From Gemmatimonadota bacterium (GTDB lineage: Bacteria; Gemmatimonadota; Gemmatimonadetes; Palauibacterales; Palauibacteraceae): 19,157 nucleotides of DNA. The stretch covers positions 1 through 19,157 of the forward strand of contig JAUVPT010000013.1 in the NCBI GenBank assembly GCA_030598525.1, read 5' to 3'. The notes under the pieces were generated by a model. That model saw nothing but the letters and a program-made list of their open reading frames with translations. It was not told the origin of the DNA and searched no databases. Shown piece by piece: positions 8,665 through 15,236 of this stretch. A program made the translations under genes and the position numbers. Within the stretch, counting starts at the first letter, position 1. Every line of letters starts with the position of its first letter.

Positions 8665-8707
8665 CGTAGAGCGTGTACCGAACGGTCACCGGGAGCACGG
8701 ACAGCAC

Positions 8708-8977
8708 GTGAACTTCTTCGTATTGATCATTCTCGTGTTTTTCGTGGTCGTGCCCATCGGGCAGGCGATCGCGAAAGCGATCGAGACGAAGGCCGCGCGA
8801 GAAGCGTTGCCGAGGGAGCCGGAACAGGCGGGCCGGCTCGAAGAGCTCGAACGGCAGGTCATGTACCTTGTCGAGCAGGTCGAGGGGATCCAGGAGAACC
8901 AGGACTTCCTCACCCGCCTGCTCGAACACCGGCCGACGAGCATTCCGCCCGCGCACAGTGAGGAAGAGATAACATGA
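8708..8977 (+). CDS. Small membrane protein with coiled coil, PspB-like architecture
   Basis: An 89-residue protein starting at GTG 8708. Residues 3-22 form one strongly hydrophobic membrane helix that contains a proline. A charged linker (about 23-42) follows, then an amphipathic helix rich in Leu, Glu and Gln (about 43-73) that looks like a coiled coil, and an acidic end. E. coli PspB (74 residues) has the same plan of membrane helix then cytoplasmic coiled coil, and PspB helps sense envelope stress for PspA. The resemblance is in architecture and context, not a clear sequence match. The stop overlaps the next start as ATGA, and pspA lies two genes downstream, which supports a shared role. 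A GGGAG about 12 nt upstream is the only weak ribosome site. It could instead be an unrelated membrane anchor for the YbjN/CesT-like neighbour. Confidence 0.8.
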   Translation: MNFFVLIILVFFVVVPIGQAIAKAIETKAAREALPREPEQAGRLEELERQVMYLVEQVEGIQENQDFLTRLLEHRPTSIPPAHSEEEIT

Positions 8978-9366
8978 TCAGCCGCGAAGACCTGGAGAGC
9001 TTTCTCATCCGAACCGAGATGGATCACCGGGAGATCGGGGAATCGATGTGGCTCGTGGACCCGGTGAAGGATGCCTTAGAGGACCACCCGGCGGTCGTGG
9101 TCAGCCTGTCGCCGCCGCTGGTGATCTTTCGTGCCGGCATCGGCATGGTGCCGGAGGGCGACCACGCACGGCTGCAGCTGTTCCAGACGCTGCTCGAACT
9201 GAACGCTTCGGACCTGGTTCACGGAGCGTACGGCCTGGAAGGCGACGAGGTCATCCTGGTCGATGCCCTTGAGCTCCAGGACCTGGACTACTCGGAGTTT
9301 CTCGCGTCCCTGGAGAGCCTCTCTCTGGCCGTGACGTCGCACGTTAAGCAACTCGGACTGGACTGA
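8974..9366 (+). CDS. YbjN/CesT-like (type III secretion chaperone-fold) protein in PspA module
   Basis: A 130-residue acidic soluble protein with no signal peptide or membrane segment. Its order of secondary structure resembles the YbjN/Tir-chaperone fold: an N-terminal helix (REDLESFLIRTEM), a central strand set with VVVSLSPPLVIFRAGIG, a helix LQLFQTLLELNASDLVHGAYGLEGDEVILVD, and a final helix after LDYSEFLASLESLSLAV. The LLELNA and GAYGLEGDEVILVD parts are the most family-like. Members act as small protein-binding chaperones. No type III secretion gene is present, so a role in binding or regulating PspA or the upstream membrane protein is inference. ATG 8974 overlaps the previous stop (ATGA) and follows a GAGGAAGAG ribosome site at 8960-8968. 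pspA starts 7 nt after this stop. The family call is moderate; the gene itself is nearly certain. Confidence 0.82.
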   Translation: MISREDLESFLIRTEMDHREIGESMWLVDPVKDALEDHPAVVVSLSPPLVIFRAGIGMVPEGDHARLQLFQTLLELNASDLVHGAYGLEGDEVILVDALELQDLDYSEFLASLESLSLAVTSHVKQLGLD

Positions 9367-9373
9367 AGCAGCC

Positions 9374-10237
9374 ATGGGTATCTTCGATAGACTCTCCCGC
9401 CTCGTGCGGTCGAACCTCAACGACCTTATCGCCCGGGCCGAGAACCCGGAGAAGATGCTGGTCCAGGTCATCGAGGACATGCGCAAGCAGTTGGCGCAGG
9501 CCAAGCAGGAAGTGGCCGTCGCCATCGCAGACGAGCGCAAGCTGCGGGCGCAGATGGAAGAAGAGCGAAAACAGGCCCAGGAGTGGGAGCGCCGTGCCCG
9601 CCTGGCCATTCGCGAAGGCCGTGACGACCTGGCGAAGCAGGCCCTGATGAGGGGCCAGGAGCACGCCAACAACGCGGCCGAGATGGAAGAGCAGTGGGAA
9701 AAGCACCGGGCCGAGACGGACAGGCTCAAGGACTCTCTCCGGCAGCTCAACTCGAAGATCGAGGAGGCCAAGCGAAAGAAGAACCTCCTGATCGCGAAGC
9801 AGAAGCGGGCCCAGGCTCAGAAGCGGATCCACGAGACGATGGCCGGGATGCAGGACAAAAGCGCATTTCGGGCCTTCGACCAGATGGTGGAGAAGGTCGA
9901 AGAGACCGAGCGGAAGGCGCTGGCCGCGGCCGAGGTCACCGAAGATCTCGAGGGCGACGATCTCTCGCGAGAGTTCGCCATGCTCGAGTCGACCGGTGTG
10001 GACACCAACGTGGACGCGAAGCTGCTGGCCCTCAAGCGCGACATGGGCCTGATTGCCCCGGCTGCCGCTGCCGAAAAACCGAGGGCTCTCGGCTCAGGGG
10101 AAGTGGAAGTGGCCGACGCCGAGATTCTCGACGAGGATGAGCCGGATGTGGACGACGCGGCGACGGACGAAGTGGCGACGGACGAAGTGGCGACGGACGA
10201 AGCGACGACCCACGAAGTAGACGAGCCGAAGGAATAG
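9374..10237 (+). CDS. pspA: PspA/IM30 (Vipp1) family membrane-stress protein with extended acidic tail
   Basis: PspA-family proteins are ESCRT-III-like. They bind the inner face of the cytoplasmic membrane through an N-terminal amphipathic helix, assemble into rings or rods and protect membrane integrity. Here MGIFDRLSRLVRSNLNDLI is that helix, and AENPEKMLVQVIEDM matches the conserved start of the first coiled-coil helix. Long charged helices continue to about residue 215, with the typical RKKNLLIAKQKRAQAQKRI segment at about 137-155. The core is the normal length (about 220 residues). The protein then continues for some 65 residues into a disordered, strongly acidic tail with tandem Ala-Thr-Asp-Glu-Val repeats (see 10160-10219), which is unusual for the family. 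ATG 9374 has a weak ribosome site but encodes the classic N-terminus. No PspF-like sigma54 activator is nearby. Confidence 0.93.
   Translation: MGIFDRLSRLVRSNLNDLIARAENPEKMLVQVIEDMRKQLAQAKQEVAVAIADERKLRAQMEEERKQAQEWERRARLAIREGRDDLAKQALMRGQEHANNAAEMEEQWEKHRAETDRLKDSLRQLNSKIEEAKRKKNLLIAKQKRAQAQKRIHETMAGMQDKSAFRAFDQMVEKVEETERKALAAAEVTEDLEGDDLSREFAMLESTGVDTNVDAKLLALKRDMGLIAPAAAAEKPRALGSGEVEVADAEILDEDEPDVDDAATDEVATDEVATDEATTHEVDEPKE
10160..10219 (+). repeat. 15-bp tandem repeat in the pspA 3' end
   Basis: Units of GCGACGGACGAAGTG lie at 10160-10174 and 10175-10189. A third with one base change is at 10190-10204, and a degenerate fourth at 10205-10219. They encode ATDEV, ATDEV, ATDEA and TTHEV. 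The in-frame 15-bp unit can expand or contract without breaking the gene. Confidence 0.9.
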
Positions 10238-10268
10238 AGCCTCCGGCCTATCTGGCCGGGACAACCCC

Positions 10269-10298
10269 GAGGGCCCGCGTGACCTCACGCGGGCTCTC
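10269..10298. terminator. Terminator-like hairpin between convergent pspA and queD
   Basis: Fourteen-base arms (10269-10282 and 10285-10298) pair with one G-U wobble around a very short loop, all within the 106-bp gap between the converging genes. There is no T-run on either side, which is common for terminators in GC-rich genomes. The position suggests it serves both strands. Confidence 0.7.
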
Positions 10299-10343
10299 AC
10301 GGACACCGGGATACGGGTCCATGTCCGAAACGCTACCCGGCCG

Positions 10344-10700
10344 TCAGTCTCCCTCGTAGGTGCAGCCGGAAGTACAGGTCTCCTGGATCTCGATCCGGCT
10401 GAGGCCAGGAAGGCGGGGGGCCAGGCGCTGCCAGATCCAGCGGGCGAGCATCTCGGCCGTCGGGTTTTCGAGACCTTCGATCTCGTTCAGGTAATAGTGG
10501 TCGAGCCGATCCCGTATGGGCTCGAACGCTTCCTTGATATCCGCGAAGTCGATGATCCACCCGACTCTCTCATCCGGCTCCCCGCGTACGTAGACTCGCA
10601 CGGTGTAGGTGTGACCGTGGAGGCGCCGGCACTTGTGTCCCTCGGGGACGTTAGGCAGCAGATGGGCCGCGTCAAACGAGAATTCCTTCCAGATTTCCAT
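10344..10700 (-). CDS. queD: 6-carboxy-5,6,7,8-tetrahydropterin synthase (QueD family)
   Basis: A 118-residue member of the PTPS/QueD family. It converts 7,8-dihydroneopterin triphosphate to 6-carboxytetrahydropterin, the second step towards preQ0 and queuosine. Zinc ligands are His13 (FDAAH), His28 and His30 (LHGH). Cys24 in GHKCRRLHGH is the expected catalytic nucleophile, and QETCTSGCTYEGD at the C-terminus carries the substrate-binding Glu. WIIDFADIK and the ENPTAEMLARWIW segment are also characteristic. The ATG at 10700 follows the queE stop by 10 nt, with a CGAGG ribosome site in that spacer, so queE and queD form one minus-strand operon. The Cys-His-His-His pattern favours QueD over eukaryote-type PTPS. 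No queC, folE or queF gene is in the window. Confidence 0.94.
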   Translation of the reverse strand: MEIWKEFSFDAAHLLPNVPEGHKCRRLHGHTYTVRVYVRGEPDERVGWIIDFADIKEAFEPIRDRLDHYYLNEIEGLENPTAEMLARWIWQRLAPRLPGLSRIEIQETCTSGCTYEGD

Positions 10701-10710
10701 TGAGCCTCGT

Positions 10711-11361
10711 TCAGTCGATTCCGAGATACTTGTGCGTCTGCAGGCTCAGTCGCCACTGCGGGTGGGCCAGGCAGTACTCCACGGCCGATCTCGTATTCTG
10801 TGCACGCCGCGGACCGTCCATCGGTTGCAGAAAGAAGTGCTTGAATTCCAGGCCTGCGAAGTCAGCTGGCTGTGCCTCCGTCTGCGGGAATACCAGCTTC
10901 AACTCGTGACCGCTCGTCAGCCTGAGCGGCGCACCGGCCTTGGGACTCACGCAGATCCAGTCGAGACCGGGAGGAGCCTCCAACGTTCCGTTCGTTTCCA
11001 CCGCCACTTCGCAGCCCGCCTGGTGCAAGGCCACCACGGCAGGCTCGTCCAGTTGCAGGAGAGGCTCGCCGCCCGTGCAGATGACCAGCGGCCTCTCGGC
11101 AGCCTCTCGAGCGGAAGGGTCACCCGGCCAGGCAGATGCGACCGCCCTGGCCAGATCCACTGCCGTTTCATACCTGCCGCCGCCCGGACCGTCCGTTCCC
11201 ACGAAGTCCGTGTCGCAGAACGGGCAGACGGCTGACTCACGGTCCTTCTCGTGGCCGGACCACAGGTTGCACCCGGCGAAGCGGCAGAAGATGGCCGGTC
11301 GACCGGTATTCGCACCTTCGCCCTGCAGGGTGTAGTAGATCTCCTTGATCGTATAGGCCAT
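10711..11361 (-). CDS. queE: 7-carboxy-7-deazaguanine synthase (radical SAM, QueE)
   Basis: This radical S-adenosylmethionine enzyme turns 6-carboxytetrahydropterin, the QueD product, into 7-carboxy-7-deazaguanine, using a 4Fe-4S cluster and Mg2+. With ATG 11361 as start it has 216 residues. The N-terminal IKEIYYTLQGEG and FCRFAGCNLWSG are typical of QueE. The cluster motif is C-x14-C-x2-C (Cys31, Cys46, Cys49), the modified spacing known from E. coli-type QueE rather than the common CxxxCxxC. CTGGEPLLQ (SAM binding), VETNGT and a C-terminal LSLQTHKYLGI complete the family picture. A TTG at 11367 would add two residues but is less likely than the ATG. GGGAGAGAC about 15 nt upstream may serve as a weak ribosome site and is part of a direct repeat. 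It is divergent from asnB. Confidence 0.95.
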   Translation of the reverse strand: MAYTIKEIYYTLQGEGANTGRPAIFCRFAGCNLWSGHEKDRESAVCPFCDTDFVGTDGPGGGRYETAVDLARAVASAWPGDPSAREAAERPLVICTGGEPLLQLDEPAVVALHQAGCEVAVETNGTLEAPPGLDWICVSPKAGAPLRLTSGHELKLVFPQTEAQPADFAGLEFKHFFLQPMDGPRRAQNTRSAVEYCLAHPQWRLSLQTHKYLGID

Positions 11362-11375
11362 GCACAAAAGCTAGA

Positions 11376-11392
11376 GTCTCTCCCGGTCTCTC
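11376..11392. repeat. Two 7-bp direct repeats upstream of queE
   Basis: GTCTCTC occurs at 11376-11382 and 11386-11392, a 10-bp period (one DNA turn), 15-31 bases upstream of the queE start. It may be an operator half-site pair or a ribosome-binding remnant (GAGAGAC on the minus strand), or chance. Confidence 0.35.
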
Positions 11393-11416
11393 ACCACCGC
11401 GGCCATCGCGATGACG

Positions 11417-11446
11417 TTGACTTCACGGCAAACTCGTCGGTAGTCT
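11417..11446 (+). promoter_or_regulatory. Candidate asnB promoter placed for a leaderless mRNA
   Basis: TTGACT (11417-11422) and TAGTCT (11441-11446) are separated by 18 bp. Only 8 nt separate the -10 element from the asnB ATG at 11455, so a normal transcription start would fall on or next to that ATG. No Shine-Dalgarno site precedes the gene. Confidence 0.42.
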
Positions 11447-11454
11447 GCCGATCC

Positions 11455-13206
11455 ATGTGTGGAATCGCCGGGATCATTGCGGAAGGTCCGTCACGGGAAA
11501 CCGTGGAACGGATGGTTGATCGGCTCAGGCACCGGGGGCCGGATGATTCGGGCGTGTGGCAAGGCGACGGAGCGTGTCTTGGCCACACCCGCCTATCGAT
11601 CCTCGACCTTTCGTCCGCCGGCCACCAGCCGATGACGAAAGGCCACCTCACGGTCGTCTACAACGGCGAGATCTACAACTTCCGGGAGCTTCGACGGGAA
11701 CTGCCTGGCCCGTTCGCTTCCGAGACCGACACCGAGGTGTTGCTGCACCTGTACGAGCGCGATGGTGCGGATATGGTGCACAAACTCCGCGGGATGTTCG
11801 CCTTCGCCATCTGGGATGCGCGTGAGCGCTGCCTGTTTGCGGCGCGCGATCGCCTTGGAATCAAGCCGTTCTTCTACCGCGAGGTACCGGGCGGCCTCGC
11901 GTTCGGGTCGGAGATCAAGGCCCTGCTCGAGATCGATCGCCCGGACATGGACAGGACGGCTCTGCGCGACTTCTTCTCCTACAAATACGTCCCGCACCCG
12001 AAGACGATCTACGCCGGGATTCACCGGCTTCCTCCGGCGCACACCCTCTCCTGGGCCAGAGGGCGACTCGAGACACGTCGTTACTGGGAGCCCAGTGCCG
12101 AGACCCGGATCACCGACATGGAGAAGGCGACCGAGCGTTTGGGCGAGTTGCTCGAGCAGATCGTGCCGGAGCACACGCTGTCCGACGTGCCGGTGGGCCT
12201 GTTCCTCAGCGGCGGAATCGACTCGACGACGCTCGCGGCACACCTGGACCGTCCGCGGACGTTCACGCTCGCCGTGGAGTCGGCCCGGTTCAACGAGGCG
12301 CCGGCGGCTCAGCTCGTGGCCTCGTACTACGGGACAGATCACGTGGAGGAGCCGGCCACCGCGATCGACCTGTCCGAGGCGATTCGGGCGATTCCACGCA
12401 TGTACGACGAGCCGTTTGGCGACAGCGCTGCCTGGTCCGCGTGGCTCGTGTCAAGGATGGCTGCCCGGCACGTGAAGGTCGTGCTGACCGGCGAGGGCGG
12501 CGACGAGCTGTTCCTCGGGTACCGGTACTACGACAAGTTCCCGACCTACCGATCGACGGCAGTGCGGCGAGGGCTCGTCGGCCTGGTGCCACCCTTCTCT
12601 CGGGCCGGTCGTTCGCTCGGTCGGCGCGCCGCGGTCGGTCTCGAGCGCTACGCGGCCTTTCTCCCGGCGTTCACGATCCGGCAGAAACAGGCCCTGCTCT
12701 CGCCTGACCTGATGGAGGCGGGCTACGATGACCTGTGGCACGTGCGTCGGTTCTGGCGCGAGGAACTGGACCCTCTGAAGCGGCTTCAGTGGGCGGATCT
12801 GCACGCTCACCTGCCTGGCGGTTTGTTGACCAAAGTGGACCGGGCGAGCATGGCCCATTCGCTGGAGGCTCGTCCACCTCTTCTGGACCACCGCCTGGTG
12901 GAATTCGCCCTTTCTGTCGACACCAGGCTTCTCCGTGACCCGGCGGCAGGGCAGGGGAAGCTCGTGGTACGTCAGCTGATGGAGCCGCGAGTGCCCGCCG
13001 GCCTGTTCGATCGGCCGAAGAAGGGATTCGGGCTGCCGGTTCGCGAATGGACTGGCCGAGAGCCGGAGTTGCTGCGGAGCGCGTTCGACCGGCTCACGAG
13101 AGCGGGTATCCTGCGCGGTGGCTCGATGCCCCGGCTGGACAACGACCAGACCTGGTCGCTGCTGGTGCTGGATCAGTGGATGAAGGACGCCGGATTCGCC
13201 CCATAG
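11455..13206 (+). CDS. asnB: Asparagine synthase, glutamine-hydrolysing (AsnB family)
   Basis: A 583-residue protein with two domains. The N-terminal class II glutamine amidotransferase begins MCGIAGI, where Cys2 is the nucleophile once Met is removed. It carries RHRGPDDSG, Arg46 (GHTRLSILD), NGEIYN at 70-75 and Asp92 in SETDTE. The C-terminal synthetase has the ATP pyrophosphatase loop SGGIDS at 252-257, LTGEGGDELFLGY, and the late segments PPLLDHRLVEFA and KKGFGLPVREW. It makes asparagine from aspartate, glutamine and ATP. The ATG at 11455 is required because Cys2 must follow the initiator; the frame stays open upstream but that stretch overlaps queE. The gene stands alone, divergent from queE and ending 6 bp from the convergent suhB-like gene. 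Relatives in polysaccharide clusters amidate sugars, but nothing nearby supports such a role. Confidence 0.93.
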   Translation: MCGIAGIIAEGPSRETVERMVDRLRHRGPDDSGVWQGDGACLGHTRLSILDLSSAGHQPMTKGHLTVVYNGEIYNFRELRRELPGPFASETDTEVLLHLYERDGADMVHKLRGMFAFAIWDARERCLFAARDRLGIKPFFYREVPGGLAFGSEIKALLEIDRPDMDRTALRDFFSYKYVPHPKTIYAGIHRLPPAHTLSWARGRLETRRYWEPSAETRITDMEKATERLGELLEQIVPEHTLSDVPVGLFLSGGIDSTTLAAHLDRPRTFTLAVESARFNEAPAAQLVASYYGTDHVEEPATAIDLSEAIRAIPRMYDEPFGDSAAWSAWLVSRMAARHVKVVLTGEGGDELFLGYRYYDKFPTYRSTAVRRGLVGLVPPFSRAGRSLGRRAAVGLERYAAFLPAFTIRQKQALLSPDLMEAGYDDLWHVRRFWREELDPLKRLQWADLHAHLPGGLLTKVDRASMAHSLEARPPLLDHRLVEFALSVDTRLLRDPAAGQGKLVVRQLMEPRVPAGLFDRPKKGFGLPVREWTGREPELLRSAFDRLTRAGILRGGSMPRLDNDQTWSLLVLDQWMKDAGFAP

Positions 13207-13212
13207 GGTCTC

Positions 13213-14049
13213 CTAACGAGGCAACTGTCCCTTCACCAGCGTTCGGAACTCGTCGATGAGGCGGGCGTTTCCCCCGATGAAGGCCCCCGGGCCGAGTCCC
13301 GCACCCAATCCGGTCGATGCTCCGCCGTTCTCTATCCCCGGTACGTCCAGTAGCTCGAACCACCCCCCCGCTTCCCGCACGATCAGCGCGCCGGCCGCCA
13401 CATCCCACGGCATCAGCCAGTACTCCCAGAAGGCGTCCAGCCGCCCGCACGCCAGGTCGCACAGATCCAGGGCTGCCGCTCCCGACCGCCTGATACCGGA
13501 GGTGGATCGAAGGACCCGGGACAGGGTCTCGAGGTAAGCCGGCAGGACTTCCAGGGTCTTGAAAGGAAAGCCGGTGCCCACGAGGGCCAGGTCGAGGTCG
13601 TCCATCTCGGAGACCCGGATATCCCGCCCGTCCCGCCGGGCGCCGCCCCCGCGAGACGCCTCGAACAACTCGCCGTTCGCCGAGTTGAGGACTACCGCCG
13701 CCCGAAGGCCCTCCTCGTCCTCGGCCGCGATCGAGACCGCGTACTCCGGATAGCCGTGGAGCCAGTTGGTGGTGCCGTCGAGCGGGTCGATGATCCAGCG
13801 CATGGGAGGCTGTTCCTCGTCCGACTCTTTCTCCGTTCCCTCCTCGGCCAGGACGCCGTGGTCCGGAAAGCACTCGAGGATCGTCGACACGATGAGGCGC
13901 TCCGACTCCACATCCACCTCCGTGGTGAAATCGGATCGTCCTTTTACCGTCCACCGCGACGGATCCACCTGGCCGCGCGCGTCACGCTGCACGGAAGCCG
14001 CTCGCGCGGCCGCCCGGCGGGCCGTCTCCAGCAGCGAGTCGTCGTCCAT
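13213..14049 (-). CDS. suhB: Inositol monophosphatase family protein (SuhB-like)
   Basis: A Mg2+-dependent phosphatase of the inositol monophosphatase superfamily, which also includes CysQ, HisN-type and fructose bisphosphatase-like members. With ATG 14049 it has 278 residues. Metal ligands fall in the known motifs: EVDVESERLI near 44-53, LAEEGT with Glu69/Glu70, WIIDPLDGTTNW with Asp88 and Asp91, and WDVAAGALIVREAGG with Asp216. HGYPEYAVSIA after the second motif is typical of inositol monophosphatases. The substrate could be inositol phosphate, histidinol phosphate or another sugar phosphate and cannot be settled here. A TTG at 14079 would add ten residues; the ATG is preferred, although neither has a good ribosome site. 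It diverges from trpS and converges on asnB, so it is probably a single-gene unit. Confidence 0.9.
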   Translation of the reverse strand: MDDDSLLETARRAAARAASVQRDARGQVDPSRWTVKGRSDFTTEVDVESERLIVSTILECFPDHGVLAEEGTEKESDEEQPPMRWIIDPLDGTTNWLHGYPEYAVSIAAEDEEGLRAAVVLNSANGELFEASRGGGARRDGRDIRVSEMDDLDLALVGTGFPFKTLEVLPAYLETLSRVLRSTSGIRRSGAAALDLCDLACGRLDAFWEYWLMPWDVAAGALIVREAGGWFELLDVPGIENGGASTGLGAGLGPGAFIGGNARLIDEFRTLVKGQLPR

Positions 14050-14091
14050 CGATGTCGGTTCCGGCGGCAGATCAGGCAACGGGTTGCTCGC

Positions 14092-14120
14092 TTGCTCGGG
14101 TTATCGGGCCCGGCTACGTT
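14092..14120 (+). promoter_or_regulatory. Candidate trpS promoter
   Basis: TTGCTC (14092-14097) and TACGTT (14115-14120) lie 17 bp apart in the 143-bp divergent gap, giving a leader of about 65 nt before the trpS ATG. Prediction from consensus spacing only. Confidence 0.35.
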
Positions 14121-14129
14121 CCGGCGTCC

Positions 14130-14141
14130 CACCGGACGGTG
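14130..14141. repeat. Short palindrome downstream of the candidate trpS promoter
   Basis: CACCG-GA-CGGTG: two perfect 5-bp arms around 2 bases, starting 9 bp after the predicted -10 element. It could be an operator overlapping the start of transcription, or chance in GC-rich DNA. Confidence 0.3.
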
Positions 14142-14192
14142 CCCAGAATCCGCATCATCCGGGTGCTTATCACACGAATCAGACAGTCCCAG

Positions 14193-15188
14193 ATGACTCA
14201 AGGCAAGAGCCGCGTCTTCAGCGGGATCCAGCCGTCCGGCGAACTCCATATCGGCAACTACCTGGGCGCCATCAAGAACTGGGTGGCCCTCACGGAAACA
14301 TACGACTGCATCTACTGCATCGTGGATCTCCACGCCGTGACGATTCCGTACGAGCCCTCGGAGCTGCAGGGGCGGATTCACGACCTGGCGGTCGGTGTCC
14401 TCGCGTCGGGCCTGGATCCGGAGCGCTGCACCCTGTTCGTGCAGTCGGCCGTACCCGAGCACACCGAGCTCCAATGGCTGCTGAACACGGTCACTCCACT
14501 GGGTGAGCTGTCGCGCATGACACAGTTCAAGGACAAGTCCGACCGGGTGGACACGGTGAGCGCCGGTCTCCTGAACTACCCGGTCCTGCAGGCGGCGGAC
14601 ATCCTGCTGTACCGGGCCGACCGGGTGCCGGTCGGAGAGGACCAGGCGCAGCACCTGGAGCTTACGCGGGAGATCGCCCGCCGGTGGAACGGCCGCTTCG
14701 GCGACTATTTCCCGGAGCCCCAGGCGCTGATCGGAGGAGGCAAGCGCATTCTCGGCCTGGACGGCGCGTCGAAGATGTCGAAGTCTCAGAACAACACGAT
14801 CCCGCTGTTGGCGGACGAAGAGGAGTTGTGGTCGGTGATTCGCACGGCCGTGACCGACCCGGCGCGGGTACGACGCGACGATCCGGGCAACCCGGACGTG
14901 TGCAACGTGTTCTCGTTGCACGGCCACTTCACGTCCGAAGCAGAGCGCGCGGAGATTGACACGCTGTGCCGCACGGCCGGGATCGGGTGCGTGGACTGCA
15001 AGAAGCGTCTCGCGGCCAACATGGCGGCGGAGCTCGAGCCGATCCAGGAGAGAGCCGCTGAACTGGGGGCCAACCCCGAACGCGTGCGGGAAATCCTGGA
15101 CGAGGGGGCCCGGCGAGCCCGCTCGATCGCCAGCGTGACCGTGGCAGAGGTCTACGATCGCATGGGACTCGGCCGGCGGGGCGCTTGA
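14193..15188 (+). CDS. trpS: Tryptophan--tRNA ligase
   Basis: A class I aminoacyl-tRNA synthetase that charges tRNA-Trp with tryptophan using ATP; cytoplasmic dimer. At 331 residues it has the normal bacterial length (about 330). The N-terminal FSGIQPSGELHIGNYLGAI holds the HIGH-type motif as HIGN (19-22). KMSKS is exact at 194-198 in LDGASKMSKSQNN. PVLQAADILLY and VGEDQAQHLELTREIA are classic TrpS segments. ATG 14193 places the motifs where the family has them; the frame is open further upstream (TTG 14052), but that part lies in the divergent gap and has no family similarity. No clear Shine-Dalgarno site is seen. It heads the plus-strand run to the window end, and the next gene follows after 48 nt. 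Confidence 0.97.
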   Translation: MTQGKSRVFSGIQPSGELHIGNYLGAIKNWVALTETYDCIYCIVDLHAVTIPYEPSELQGRIHDLAVGVLASGLDPERCTLFVQSAVPEHTELQWLLNTVTPLGELSRMTQFKDKSDRVDTVSAGLLNYPVLQAADILLYRADRVPVGEDQAQHLELTREIARRWNGRFGDYFPEPQALIGGGKRILGLDGASKMSKSQNNTIPLLADEEELWSVIRTAVTDPARVRRDDPGNPDVCNVFSLHGHFTSEAERAEIDTLCRTAGIGCVDCKKRLAANMAAELEPIQERAAELGANPERVREILDEGARRARSIASVTVAEVYDRMGLGRRGA

Positions 15189-15236
15189 GCCAGCCGCTGG
15201 AGCGCCCTGTGACCCAGGAGCAGACGCACTCGCGAG

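Noticed and set aside
8576..8707. sigma54 promoter as in enterobacterial psp operons
   Set aside because: No GG/GC element pair with TGGCAC-N5-TTGC spacing is present, and there is no PspF-like gene nearby.
7511..8956. 481-codon minus-strand open frame over the uvrA 3' end and the psp leader
   Set aside because: It covers the promoter and leader of the PspA module and is antisense to two good genes; no motif was seen.
11362..11392. Possible preQ1 riboswitch before queE
   Set aside because: A CTAGC string recalls part of the preQ1-I loop, but the P1 stem and the A-rich tail are absent and the space is too short.
14050..14192. Possible T-box or Trp leader peptide before trpS
   Set aside because: No T-box core sequence, no terminator/antiterminator pair and no short frame with adjacent Trp codons was seen.
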